Positions 22,591 through 34,842 of a stretch of DNA of 64,000 bases are shown piece after piece. The translations under genes were made by a program, and so were the position numbers. Position 1 is the stretch's first letter, and every line of letters starts with the position of its first letter. Origin of the DNA: Zingiber officinale (lineage: Eukaryota > Streptophyta > Magnoliopsida > Zingiberales > Zingiberaceae); the NCBI RefSeq assembly GCF_018446385.1, contig NC_055996.1, positions 50,886,365-50,950,364 on the forward strand. Reading direction: 5' to 3'. Under the pieces are notes generated by a model that saw only the letters and a list, made by a program, of their open reading frames with translations, had not been told where the DNA came from and made no database searches.

Positions 22591-23620
22591 GGGGCTGCTT
22601 ATTTTGAGGGTTTGGTAAATGGGGAATGGGAAAGGAATGAAAAATAGATTGTTGGTTGGAGGGTTTTATTTTTCCACATTAGTTTCATTCCTTATTTGTG
22701 GGTAATCATCCATTCCTCACAAAAACCACTATATTGAAACCATTCCCGTAGAAAAACGCGCGGACTGTCCAAAATCGCCGATATCATCGAGGTTTTCGCT
22801 CCTTCATCGTCTCCTTCCTCTCGCCGCTGCCCTTCGCATCTCTGAGGTATGTAGCACGACAACAATCTACCAAGAAAAAGATCCCCCTTTAAGATCTCTT
22901 TTTTCATACAGTTTGGTTGCATTATAGATCTATCTTATCGAGCTTTCTTTAGAGCCATGGTGAATTTGGTTCCTTGGTTTTATTTTCTCCTCCATTCGTG
23001 CGCTCTGATGGCTATTTTTTTTCTTTCTTTTGGTTTTCCTTCTTCGATTATCGTCTTGAATGTTTGAAAGAAGAATTTGTTAAATGAGATTTCGAGAAAG
23101 CCACGACCGTATCTTGTGTGTCATCTGATCTCCTCGCTTGCGTTGCCTTTTTGAAATGAAACTGGCATGGCAACTATTTCTCCACCCCTAGTAAACCCTA
23201 GCAAGTTTCTGATATGTCTTTTGATTTAAAGTCTTCTCACTTGGAAAGACTTCTGGTGACAAAGACAAGGTGGAGATGTTGGAGATGGATACCTTAGTCA
23301 TTGGCAATGGAAGTCAAATCGAGGGCAAACTCTTGGGGGCCTTGCAAAGGAACTTCCTCCAGGTCAAAGTATTCTAGACTAGAACAAGCTCCTGATCAAC
23401 GATATCAGCCAGAACCACTAGTCCAGAACCATGAGTCCAAAAACTTTATTAGCTAATTCCTATTCCCAAATAGAGTATAACCAAGCAGCATCCTTTATAA
23501 TGATACTCATTCCTTTTACTAAACCAAGCAGCCCCATTAAATTAATGATACCCATTATCATTCCCCACTAATATCATTCCTATTCCTATTCCTATTCCCT
23601 TTACTGAACCAAGCAGCCCC
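22591..23620. mobile_element. TIR DNA transposon, possibly carrying host-derived sequence
   Basis: Ends GGGGCTGCTT and AAGCAGCCCC are perfect 10-bp inverted repeats, flanked by TGA on both sides (22588-22590 and 23621-23623). A 3-bp duplication suggests the PIF/Harbinger group, although TGA is not its usual TWA target. Subterminal parts are rich in GGAATGGGAAAGGAATG and its inverse. A second copy of the right terminus (AACCAAGCAGCCCC) lies at about 23524-23537. The middle holds a GC-richer stretch (22770-22850) ending CATCTCTGAG/GTATG, resembling a plant 5'-leader exon and donor site. No transposase is seen. Confidence 0.75.
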
Positions 23621-24146
23621 TGAAATCTTTCGTTCTTCAAACTTTGGAGCAGTCTTTCAGTGTTGTCGAAGCCTTTTCGGAGCAGCATGCAAGAATGAAA
23701 CTTGTAGCAAATAATGTTCTGAAGCTGTTAGTCGAAGGCCCTTATATAAGCTCATTCTGGGCGCATAAAACCCCTCCGAGTGTCTGGACCATTCTGACGT
23801 AGTGAACTCTCGTCGAAACTACATCCGCGAAGTTTTATCCACCTTCAGGCGCTTGAACCGTTGACGTGGGCTCGACCAGTCGACTCACTTTAATTCAACT
23901 CCTGGATAACTTTTCTAGTGCGCTTGGACTAGCTCCGGGCGCTTAAACCAACTCCAAGCGCCTGGACCGCTCAAGTGTTAGGCCAAGCACTTGCCCAAGC
24001 GAGCTGGTCCAAGCACCCGGATCATCTCCAAGCGCGCGGATGCCATCCAAGCGTCCAGACTGCCCTTTTTCACACTTCTCCTTCTTACAAAAAAAAAAAG
24101 GGTTAGCCCAGGCAAATAAAAAATATGTTTATCCTGTAAAACAGAG

Positions 24147-24154
24147 TTAGCACA
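24147..24154. repeat. 8-bp target duplication (TTAGCACA), left
   Basis: Identical to 44820-44827. Confidence 0.9.
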
Positions 24155-24370
24155 TAGACCCGACCCCGGGCCGGGTCTGGCCCGGACCCGGGCCGTAACC
24201 GGGTCAACGAGCCGGTTGCCCGTTGACCCGGTTCGCCGGGTCGAACCGGAACCGGCCCGGCAAGTTGCCGGGCCGGTTCCGGTTCATTGGGTGTAAAAAC
24301 CAACGGGTTGAACCGGCGGGTTGAACCGGTGGTTCAGCTGTAAATTTTTTTTTTTTTTTTTAAACGGCTT

Positions 24371-24394
24371 GAACCGCCGGTTAACCGGCGGTTC
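24371..24394. repeat. 24-bp perfect palindrome in hAT left arm
   Basis: Perfectly self-complementary, centred on GTTAAC with CCGCCG/CGGCGG arms. An imperfect second copy follows at about 24407-24430. AACCGG-type motifs recur in the right arm (44640-44810). Such subterminal repeats are typical transposase binding sites in hAT elements. Confidence 0.75.
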
Positions 24395-24527
24395 ATAGCC
24401 GTTGGAACCGCCGGTTAACCGGCGATTCGTAGCCGTTGGGAGGGTTTTTTAGGTTTTTTTTTCAACGGTTAGGATCATTTGACCGTTTTTTTATCAATGA
24501 CTATGATTTAGTGTCCGTTACTATCAA

Positions 24528-24605
24528 AACTATATAAATAGAGAGCTTATTTCATCATTTTTCACACACATCTTCTCTACTCTTAATCTCATTTTCGTAT
24601 TCTCT
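24528..24605 (+). promoter_or_regulatory. hAT transposase promoter and split 5' leader
   Basis: ACTATATAAATAGAG near 24528-24542 is a good TATA box. The following pyrimidine-rich leader is cut at 24605 by the gypsy insertion and resumes at 42319. Without the insertion, the TATA box would lie about 115 bp from the transposase ATG at 42356. Confidence 0.65.
24601..24605. repeat. 5-bp target duplication (TCTCT), left
   Basis: Perfect partner of 42314-42318; flanks the whole three-LTR gypsy array. Confidence 0.85.
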
Positions 24606-27340
24606 TGTAAAATACCGAAAAATAGGCGAATATTAATAAGGGATTTTTCCGAAATTTTTGGTAATTTTTCTGGAATTTTTCGGAGCTTGTATGGACGAGT
24701 TTTCGGGGATAAAACGAGGTTCCGGAAAAAAAGCCTATTTAGGTTACCCCATTTAAATGAGGAAAAGTTGAATTTCTAAATTCCTTTTCTTTATTTATTT
24801 TGCCTTTTCTTTATTTTCTTTACTTCCTCTCCTCCTCGCCGGAAGCCCCTGCACGCCCGAGCCATTCCCGACGCCGAGCCCTAACCGGCGCTCACGGCGG
24901 TTTTCTCTATTTCCTCTTCTCGGTTTCCTCCTCTCCTCTTACATCTTCTCTTTTTTCTGCCCTAGCGCCTCGCCGACGTCGCTCCTCCTCAGCCTAGCGC
25001 CGGCAGCCGGCTGCCTTTCCTCTGCCGATCCCTTGCCGCTGCCCTCTTTGGACCGAAGCAGCGTCGGCCACTGAGACTTCCTCTCTTCTCCTCTGGTCCG
25101 ACGAGCCACCGCCGGACACCTTTGCTCTCGGCCCCATCGCGGTGATCAGTAGCCACTGGACGTCGACACGCAGAGATTACACCGTGCCCTAGTCCTCCAT
25201 CTCGCTGGCAACCGAGTACCACTGTCGGTGTTCTCCCGTGCCTGAGCTTCATCTCCTCTTCAGAGTAAGGTTGTTCGGTTGAGGTAACAACAAGTGATTT
25301 CAGCAGTGATTCGGTAGTGTAAATTTGAGGTTTCCAGCAGCAATCAACCCTTGTTGGCAGTAACAAACCTTCAGTGGATCAGTGATACTTGCTGTGAATT
25401 TAGGTAAGGTGTAGGTGGTATAATTTTTACTGAGTTTGGGTTTAATTTGATTAATGAAGGTGTTGGAATTGTGATTTAGGTTTATCGGTTTGGGAGATTG
25501 GCAATTTAATCTTGCTCCGACTGTTGATTTACAGTAGCAACGTTTCCAACCAGATTTGGACAAGTTGTAGAGGTAAGTTTGTATATATACTAGATTTCAT
25601 TCTAGTTGTGGACTTGCTAGGGTGCCCTAATTCTATTTAATCGTGATATGTGGCTTGAGTGGATTTGGGTTTTACCCTAATTTAGCCTTAAGGATTTTAT
25701 TTAGCTATACATTTGAGTTAGCTAAATAAATTATGTTTATATTGGTTATACAGGACCTTGACGCGAGACGAGTATCTCGGAGTCAGATTGGACCTTTCTA
25801 TTTTCGGAGGCGGGTACTTTTGACTTATGTCATTTGATATACATAGTAGTGAATTTAACAAGTTGCATTAATTATGTCCTTTATTTCTTTCGGTTAGTCA
25901 CTACCCATTATCTGATACATGATTGATTGATTGCTTGATTTGCATCCCATGTATACTTTATTTGTTTATACATGCTTATAGGGGGTAGTGATATACCATG
26001 CTTCACCATGTTCAGGACCTAGGTTTTTTTTTATACCTTCTGTGTACCTTTGATTCGATATGATCCGTTGACCTAGGGTGCACTTTTCTATATATATGGA
26101 TTAGGTCAGGATGTTTTTATGGTTATTGCCATGCACCATTTGCATGATTGCATGCTGTGCGATAGTCCGCTCCATTATTGTTGAGCACATCGCCAGTTAC
26201 ATGGATCTGCACACACCACCACTCATGGGTTAGTGGTCGATTCAGGCAGAGTGTGTTGCAGCAGGGACTCTGTTAGGCACCGTTGGTCCACTCATGGGTA
26301 GTGAGACACAACGTGTTATCCGGCAGGGATTCCTCCCCGTCACTGTGTACCGGGAGTTGAGAGCATTGCGCTCCCCCATTTATGATTTGGGGTAGGAGGA
26401 TAGGTGTACTCCGACAGCATCCCGTCCACTCGGTCACTCATCAGGAGTAGTGACGACAGAGTGCACGGTTGTCACAGCCCTACCCACTCGGCTTCACTAT
26501 TGTGTGAGATGATCGACTGGTGTCAGGGGTGACCAGGACGCATCATTGGCATCATATGCATGATGCATTTATTACTTGTGCTTGTGTTTGCTGCATTTAT
26601 ATGCTGCATATTGTTTGGATACCTATGTTTGACATGCATACAGGATTTCTGTTTGACCTTGTACTCAGGACCTGGTTAGTACAGTATTCTCCTGTTTACT
26701 TCAGATGCATTTTTATCTTTCTTATCAGGAGACTGTACGCATGATTAGTGCTAGGTATTGTTTCCCTACTTTGTATATCAATTGTACCTGCTGAGTGTTG
26801 GACTCACCCCGCCTCCATTGTTAATATTTTGAGGTTGAGGCTGTCCGGAGCAGTTCCAGTCGCTAGCCCCCCATCTGCACGTAGAGTCAGTTCTCTACTA
26901 GTTCGTTATTTGTTTTATTTTGGCCTTTTGCTATATCAGACTTTGTTTTAGTATTATCTTTGGATTTTTCCTATGGATATTGTATGGAGTGATACCTTTT
27001 GATGGATTTTAGATATGATGTTGGATTTCATTCTACTACGTGCCTGCCTGGACGGCAGAAGAGGTGAGTTCGTTGGATTTGAGCTTTACGAGTGTAGTGG
27101 AGTATGGTGGATTTCGAGTCAGAGTCCTATTGTTATTGATTACTATTATTAATTGCGTGGTTGTGATAGCCAGAGGCTGAATATCTTTATAAACTGCGTG
27201 GTGTTTGTTTTTATTTTTGTTATCATTCCAGCCACTTGTGGCTGATGTATATGTGATATGTAGAAAGTTTCATATTGTCCGCCGTACAGGGGAGATGCTG
27301 CCGAAATTTCTTCGGACAGAGACTCCTCTGGGGCGTGACA
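24606..27340 (+). repeat. Gypsy LTR copy 1
   Basis: Starts TGTAAAATACCG and ends GGGGCGTGACA; 2735 bp. A GC-rich leader-like part (24.83-25.27 kb) is followed by AT-rich sequence. It lacks a ~14-bp CCTTATCCCTCGGA segment present near 34138 and 41607 in copies 2 and 3. Small open frames in it (for example 24800-24997) recur only because the LTR recurs. Confidence 0.9.
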
Positions 27341-30300
27341 ATTTAGTGGTATCAGAGCACAGGTATATGATCTTTTATTTTCGTATTTTTGATGTTTGGG
27401 ATAACCGGATACCAATTTATTTACTTGGTATCAGAGTGTCGAGGTTGGCGATACTTGTTTGATTTATTTTCGTGTTACGGATTTTTTGAGATTTGGCTGA
27501 TACCAATTTATTGGTATCAGAGTGGGTTATGACACCTGCTTTAGGTATTCTGGATTTTTGGATTAACCCAAGTTAAACTGGGTAGTTGTTTGAGTGACAT
27601 GGATTTTTTCCATTACGATTGTGTTTGGATTTCCGTTTCGGATTTATATGGATTTCCGGTGATTTTTATGATCGGAAATTTTGAGGTCAAGTTGGGGACT
27701 GGACAGCGACGAAACATCTCCAGACGACATATAGGTATGATGTTTAATTTTATAGTTTATGACAGGTATTAGCATTCTTTATTTAGTACCTGTCTGGTTG
27801 CTGTAGCACATATTACTTGTGATGAGTTAGTCATTGAGGATGGTTGACCTTAATAAAGATAAAGGATTATAATCTCTGATGATTTTTCTTATCATACCAT
27901 CAGTAGTGTTAGCTTCTGTTACTACTCGTAGGAGATGGAGGCACATACCAGCCTCTGCTATTGTTAGCTGGGTAGTGGATGATACTTACATATTCCTGTT
28001 GACTTAGCCAGGAGAGTTTTATACTCATATCTTTTGGATATTAGGGTACCAGGTATGATGGAAATTGGTCATTGGGGGTTACCATGTTTGATCATTGTTG
28101 AGAATGATTTGAGGTTGAGGGATATTGTGATATAAGATATTATGATATGTTGATTTCTAATGATTTATGAGAGTAAATGTTATGTGGTTGTCTGATGATC
28201 AATTACTAGATATTTGTTTTGATGATCTATTAGTGGATAACTATTTTGATGATTTATATTTGGGTTGTCATTGATGGTGACATAGTGAGTGTCATTTATG
28301 ATATTCACAGGTTTGATGAGTATGGTTGGTGATCAAATTATAAATTGGGTGCTGGAGAGTTTACGGTTGAATGTGCCTATGAGATTTTAATAAATCTGGT
28401 TGGTTATGGATAGTTAACAGGATGAAAAAAAAAATTGATATATGTTTCCTCTGATATAGGACTATGTGGATAAATAATGATTGATGTTTTGAATGCTAAC
28501 TTGCCCTCATGGGGAGTAGAGATTTATTCATCTGATATAGTGTGGGCTGATGTTTTTGAGGATGAAGATGAGAGTGTCTTGATGTTCTTAAATTTTGACT
28601 TTTTCTTTTGGGTCGTACACATTTATACACATGATATTATGTGGTTGGATATACCTTAGTTGCTTGTGGAGGATTAAGGTATTCTTGATTAGTTAGTAGA
28701 TGAATGATTTAGTTTTGTTGGTTGATCAGTAGAGGATTGCCATACTCTATTTTTAGAGGTTTGAACCTTTAGCTTATTTGTGCTTAGTTATGTATCTAGA
28801 GCACCTTTGAGTACATGTTTTGTACTGATGTGGGAAGGACTGATTTAGTTAGAAATCATTTTCAGCTTGGATTGGTTTAGAGGATCGATGTATCCTAGTC
28901 CGTGAAGACTTTGACTGTGGACTGTATATACCTGGTGGGATAACTTAGAGGGTGCATTGGGATATGTGACCCCACTGGTGTAAGGAAGTGTAGAGCTAAT
29001 TGCTTAACACTTATGGGATACAATCGTTACTAGTGTAAACTGGGAGAGTACATTTGGATTTATGATGATAAAAAATTTTCCCATTGGATATAGTCTTGGT
29101 AGTGTATGACATTGACTTGCAATGTTATACCATGGTGTGTATATTTTTTTTGTCCGATACTAGTTCCTTTGAACCTATAGCAGGGTTGTTACTATGCTTG
29201 ATACATATGCATGAATTTTGTTTAGATATACGATAACCCATGAGTGTTGGTAGCATAAGGTTGGTCTCTTTGATTGAGCTGGTATGCTGATTTTGCATGT
29301 ATATCATGATTGTTTTGGGTTGTAGGAGTCCTGTGGTTGACTGTCCATTTGCAAGTAGTATATGTATCCATGTTCTGATATGGTTTGAAGGTTCCTTGTG
29401 GATTATAGATATGTAGTTCGGTGTATGTATCTGGAGGTATTATTGAAGATATCTTGTTGATTAAATCCGAGATGTAGTATAAGTACATCGGTGGTGTTTT
29501 GATGGAGGTATTTTGTCGATTTAATCTGAGTTGGGATATGTACATATGTGTTTGGTGTGGTATCTGAGGTATCTTTTGATGATGTTTGATATGTGAGTGC
29601 ACCTGGGTTTAGTATGCTTTATTGGAAGTATATGTTGGTTATACTCTTGGCATAGGTGTATATATGCCATGTGAGGTTGTTTGAGGTGTATTATCGATTA
29701 TACCTATGTTGATATATGCACACGGGTTCGGTATGCATTGTTGGAGGTAGCACGATGATTTATGCCTATGTTGTGGGTATGTTTGGTGTGTACTAATTGG
29801 AGAATTATGTCGATCATACATATGTTGTGTGTGCATGTATGCCAGGTGTATGGTGGGTAGCATCATGATGATTTTACCTATGTTGAATGTAGAATGCTGA
29901 GTGCCTACATTATGTTATTGGTTGTATAACCCTGTCAACTAATTCTCCTATTAGTGGGTGACCAACCCACTAGGATGATGATAGAGTTGACTATGGATTT
30001 GATTTGTTTACTAGGTTGTTTATACCTTTGGCTGCCCACAGTGATATGTGGTCGAGTGATCTCGTGCAGCCTTTAGTTGGATAGTTAGGTGCCTTGGACA
30101 CTTATGGATCGTTTGTGGTGGAGTGGAGCTCCCACATATACATATTTTGGATTGCTTGTAGCGGAGCATTGCTCCCATATCTATTGCAGATATATGTTAT
30201 GGATTATTTGTAGTGGAGTGTTACTCCTACATATTGAGGATTTCTTGTGGTAGAGCGTTGCTCCCCCATATGTGGTATTTTCTGTGATGGAGCGTTGCTC

Positions 30301-30440
30301 TCACACTGGAGGATCTATGCTTAGGTGATTTTTATCGTTGGTGATCATATTTCAGACTTATTGTCAGAGATCTTATGGATAGGAATGTCTGTGATACAGA
30401 CATTATGTGTCTTGGTTTTTGCTATATAGGCTTACAGTGC
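27341..30440 (+). other. Non-coding internal part 1 of the gypsy element
   Basis: Gag, protease and the start of RT should lie here, but no such motifs are visible. From about 29320 to 29900 degenerate ~65-75-bp units recur (GGAGGTATT..., TTTAATC.GAGTTG..., TATATGCACA). Antisense open frames here are by-products of this composition. At 30100-30320 there are four to five ~55-bp units ending GAGCGTTGCTCCCACATA. Confidence 0.7.
27347..27358 (+). promoter_or_regulatory. Primer binding site, internal copy 1
   Basis: TGGTATCAGAGC, an exact plant iMet-tRNA primer site, six bases after LTR 1. Two more TGGTATCAGAG copies follow at 27426 and 27512. Confidence 0.9.
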
Positions 30441-31982
30441 CTTAGATGTTTTCAGAGACTCGATGATCCTGGTATGTCGAGGATGTTTGGATAGGTTTCC
30501 ATTATCTTTGTGGACGATGTTGTGATCTATTACGGATCCGAGGTGAGTCACGTACACTACCTTTGCATAGATCTAGAGATGATTCGGTGAGAACATCTAT
30601 ATGTGATTATCAGTAGTGCTGGTTTGGATTGTCTTTTGTTATGATGTTTGGGACACACGGTCACTAGTAGGAGTGTACCGTGGTTCCACAGGGATAGAGG
30701 TTGTTACCGTTGGGAGCAGCCGAAATCAGTGTAGGAGATCCGCAGTCTTTTGTGACTCGCAGGATATTACAGACCTTTCGTCGAGGGTTTCTTCCGCATA
30801 GCTATGCTACTTTCACGCGTGACCATGAAAGGCATGAAGTTTACTTGGACTGAGGATTGCAAGACCAGCTTCTAGGAGCTGAAGCGGAGACTAGTGTCGG
30901 CTTTGGTTTTGGTTTTACCTTAAGAGGACGAATTTGTCCTCTACACCGACGCGTCTCTACAGGGTATGGGTGCTGTTCTGAGGTAGCACGGTAGAGCGTT
31001 CTTATATGCTTCTCGATAGTTGAGGGAGCCTGAGAAGAAAATACTCAGTTCATGATCTGGAGTTGGCCGTTATTATTTTTGCCCTGAAGATTTGGCGGCA
31101 GTACCTGTATGATATTACATTGAGATTCTCACTGACCATGGGAGTCTCAAATATCTGTTCACTCAGAAGGAACTTAATCTTCGACCGAGGACATAGATGG
31201 AGTTCCTGAAGGATTATAATTGTACCATTAGCTATCACCGGGGAAAAGCTAATGTGGTTGCCGATGCACTTAGCTAGAGGTCCAGAAGGACTTTAGCTTG
31301 CCACCGAGTTGTGGTCACAGATTTGATTCAGGATTTCTCTGAGTTAGACATTGAGGAGCAGGGACAGACAGAGCATGGTATTCTTGTTACCATAGTTGCT
31401 CAGTCGTCGATCAGGACGAGAATCCGAGAGACCCAGTTGTTGAGACCTCATAGAGCTCAACGTGAGGCAAAGTGGTCCATATTATCAGACAGAGGATGTC
31501 AGAGGCATAAGACTGCCAGAAGTGTTATGCTGACCGGAGTCGGAGACCCTTAGAGTTCTCCATTTGCGACCAGGTATTTCTACGAGTTTCACCCACGAAA
31601 GGGGTGAAGAGATTGGCCTCAGAGGTAAGCTAGCTCCGCGATAAATTGGACCTTTCCAGATCTCGGAAAGGATTGGAGCAGTAGCTTATCGGTTGACACT
31701 ATTACCGTCCTTGGCAGGCGTTCACGCCGTATTCCACGTATCTACGCTGAGGAGATACGTACCCGATCTGATACATGTGTTGATAGAAAATCTCAGTTCT
31801 CCTTTCAGCCTGATGTCACTTATGAGGAGATTCTGGTACGGATATTAGACCGGAAGGAGAGTCAATTGCGGAACAAGACTATCCGGCTGGTTAAAGTCGG
31901 ATGGCAGCATCATTCAGACGAGGATGCTACTTGGGAGCTCGATGATACTATCCGAGCTCGATATCCCCATCTTTTCACTTGA
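30441..31982 (+). pseudogene. Broken gypsy pol (RT end, RNase H, chromodomain), copy 1
   Basis: In changing frames: the RT active-site block VDDVVIYY near 30520; AGYYR/FVEGF around 30765-30790; the RNase H start FVLYTDAS near 30940 and an ELAV block near 31060; and the conserved YHRGKANVVADAL block near 31232. Then an integrase C-terminal stretch (RRPLEFS..DQVF...SPTKGV, about 31540-31605) and a chromodomain with VTYEEILVRILDRK and ATWELDD ending at the stop 31980-31982. Several stop codons and frame changes interrupt it. The integrase DDE core is absent between ~31440 and 31540. Not translatable as a polyprotein. Confidence 0.85.
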
Positions 31983-32077
31983 GGTATGTGATTTATTTAC
32001 CGTTCAGCATTTATACTTTATATCTGTTGTTGATACTTGCTGATGGTAGATAATGAAATTTGGGGACCAAATTTTTA

Positions 32078-32091
32078 TTAGTGGGGGAGAA
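32078..32091 (+). promoter_or_regulatory. Polypurine tract before LTR 2
   Basis: GTGGGGGAGAA directly precedes the TGTAAAATACCG start at 32092. The same tract precedes LTR 3 at about 39574-39584. Confidence 0.8.
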
Positions 32092-34842
32092 TGTAAAATA
32101 CCGAAAAATAGGCGAATATTAATAAGGGATTTTTCCGGAATTTTTGGTAATTTTTCTGGAATTTTTCGGAGCTTGTATGGACGAGTTTTCGGGGATAAAA
32201 CGAGGTTCCGGGAAAAAAAGCCTATTTAGGTTACCCCATTTAAATGAGGAAAAGTTGAATTTCTAAATTCCTTTTCTTTATTTATTTTGCCTTTTCTTTA
32301 TTTTCTTTACTTCCTCTCCTCCTCGCCGAAAGCCCCTGCACGCCCGAGCCATTCCCGACGCCGAGCCCTAACCGGCGCTCACGGCGGTTTTCTCTATTTC
32401 CTCTTCTCGGTTTCCTCCTCTCCTCTTACATCTTCTCTTTTTTCTTCCCTAGCGCCTCGCCGACGTCGCTCCTCCTCAGCCTAGCGCCGGCAGCCGGCTG
32501 CCTTTCCTCTGCCGATCCCTTGCCGCTGCCCTCTTTGGACCGAAGCAGCGTCGGCCACTGAGACTTCCTCTCTTCTCCTCTGGTCCGACGAGCCACCGCC
32601 GGACACCTTTGCTCTCGGCCCCATCGCGGTGATCAGTAGCCACTGGACGTCGACGCGCAGAGATTACACCGTGCCCTAGTCCTCCATCTCGCTGGCAACC
32701 GAGTACCACTGTCGGTGTTCTCCCGTGCCTGAGCTTCATCTCCTCTTCAGAGTAAGGTTATTCGGTTGAGGTAACAACAAGTGATTTCAGCAGTGATTCG
32801 GTAGTGTAAATTTGAGGTTTCCAGCAGCAATCAACCCTTGTTGGCAGTAACAAACCTTCAGTGGATCAGTGATACTTGCTGTGAATTTAGGTAAGGTGTA
32901 GGTGGTATAATTTTTACTGAGTTTGGGTTTAATTTGATTAATGAAGGTGTTGGAATTGTGATTTAGGTTTATCGGTTTGGGAGATTGGCAATTTAATCTT
33001 GCTCCGACTGTTGATTTACAGTAGCAACGTTTCCAACCAGATTTGGACAAGTTGTAGAGGTAAGTTTGTATATATACTAGATTTCATTCTAGTTGTGGAC
33101 TTGCTAGGGTGCCCTAATTCTATTTAATCGTGATATGTGGCTTGAGTGGATTTGGGTTTTACCCTAATTTAGCCTTAAGGATTTTATTTAGCTATACATT
33201 TGAGTTAGCTAAATAAATTATGTTTATATTGGTTATACAGGACCTTGACGCGAGACGAGTATCTCGGAGTCAGATTGGACCTTTCTATTTTCGGAGGCGG
33301 GTACTTTTGACTTATGTCATTTGATATACATAGTAGTGAATTTAACAAGCTGCATTAATTATGTCCTTTATTTCTTTCGGTTAGTCACTACCCATTATTT
33401 GATACATGATTGATTGATTGCTTGATTTGCATCCCATGTATACTTTATTTGTTTATACATGCTTATAGGGGGTAGTGATATACCATGCTTCACTATGTTC
33501 AGGACCTAGGTTTTTTTTTTATACCTTCTGTGTACCTTTGATTCGATATGATCCGTTGACCTAGGGTGCACTTTTCTATATATATGGATTAGGTCAGGAT
33601 GTTTTTATGGTTATTGCCATGCACCATTTGCATGATTGCATGCTGTGCGATAGTCCGCTCCATTATTGTTAAGCACATCGCCAGTTACATGGATCTGCAC
33701 ACACCACCACTCATGGGTTAGTGGTCAATTCAGGCAGAGTTTGTTGCAGCATGGACTCTGTTAAGCACCGTTGGTCCACTCATGGGTAGTGAGACACAAC
33801 GTGTTATCCGGCAGGGATTCCTCCCCGTCACTGTGTACCGGGAGTTGAGAGCATTGCGCTCCCCCATTTATGATTTGGGGTAGGAGGATAAGTGTACTCT
33901 GACAGCATCCCGTCCACTCGGTCACTCATCAGGAGTAGTGACGACAGAGTGCACGGTTGTCACAGCCCTACCCACTCGGCTTCACTATTGTGTGAGATGA
34001 TCGACTGGTGTCAGGGGTGACCAGGACGCATCATTGGCATCATATGCATGATGCATTTATTGCTTGTGCTTGTGTTTGCTGCATTTATATGCTGCATATT
34101 GTTTGGATACCTATGTTTGACATGCATACAGGATTTCCTTATCCCTCGGACTGTTTGACCTTATACTCAGGACCTGGTTAGTACAGTATTCTCCTGTTTA
34201 CTTCAGATGCATTTTTATCTTTCTTATCAGGAGACTGTACGCATGATTAGTGCTAGGTATTGTTTCCCTACTTTGTATATCAATTGTACCTGCTGAGTGT
34301 TGGACTCACCCCGCCTCCATTGTTAATATTTTGAGGTTGAGGCTGTCCGGAGCAGTTCCAGTCGCTGGCCCCCCATCTGCACGTAGAGTCAGTTCTCTAC
34401 TAGTTCGTTATTTGTTTTATTTTGGCCTTTTGCTATATCAGACTTTGTTTTAGTATTATCTTTGGATTTTTCCTATGGATATTGTATGGAGTGATACCTT
34501 TTGATGGATTTTAGATATGATGTTGGATTTCATTCTACTACGTGCCTGCCTGGACGGCAGAAGAGGTGAGTTCGTTGGATTTGAGCTTTACGAGTGTAGT
34601 GGAGTATGGTGGATTTCGAGTCAGAGTCCTATTGTTATTGATTACTATTATTAACTGCGTGGTTGTGATAGCCAGAGGCTGAATATCTTTATAAACTGCG
34701 TGGTGTTTGTTTTTATTTTTGTTATCATTTCAGTCGCTTGTGGCTGATGTATATGTGATATGTAGAAAGTTTCATATTGTCCGCCGTACAGGGGAGATGC
34801 TGCCGAAATTTCTTCGGACAGAGACTCCTCTGGGGCGTGACA
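32092..34842 (+). repeat. Gypsy LTR copy 2 (central)
   Basis: 2751 bp with the same ends as copies 1 and 3. Private changes such as CGCCGAAAGCC (others CGCCGGAAGCC) and GTAAGGTTATTC show it is not a sequencing duplicate. It shares the 14-bp segment and GTCGCTGGCCCC with copy 3 against copy 1. Confidence 0.9.

Noticed and set aside
24989..25366. 125-codon minus-strand frame, repeated at 32476-32739 and 39969-40346
   Set aside because: Inside the gypsy LTR, antisense to its GC-rich leader. Copy 2 is interrupted; no family match.
29222..29602. Minus-strand frame, with its copy at 36770-37219
   Set aside because: Lies antisense in the non-coding part of the gypsy element; no domain likeness, and it recurs only because the internal region is duplicated.
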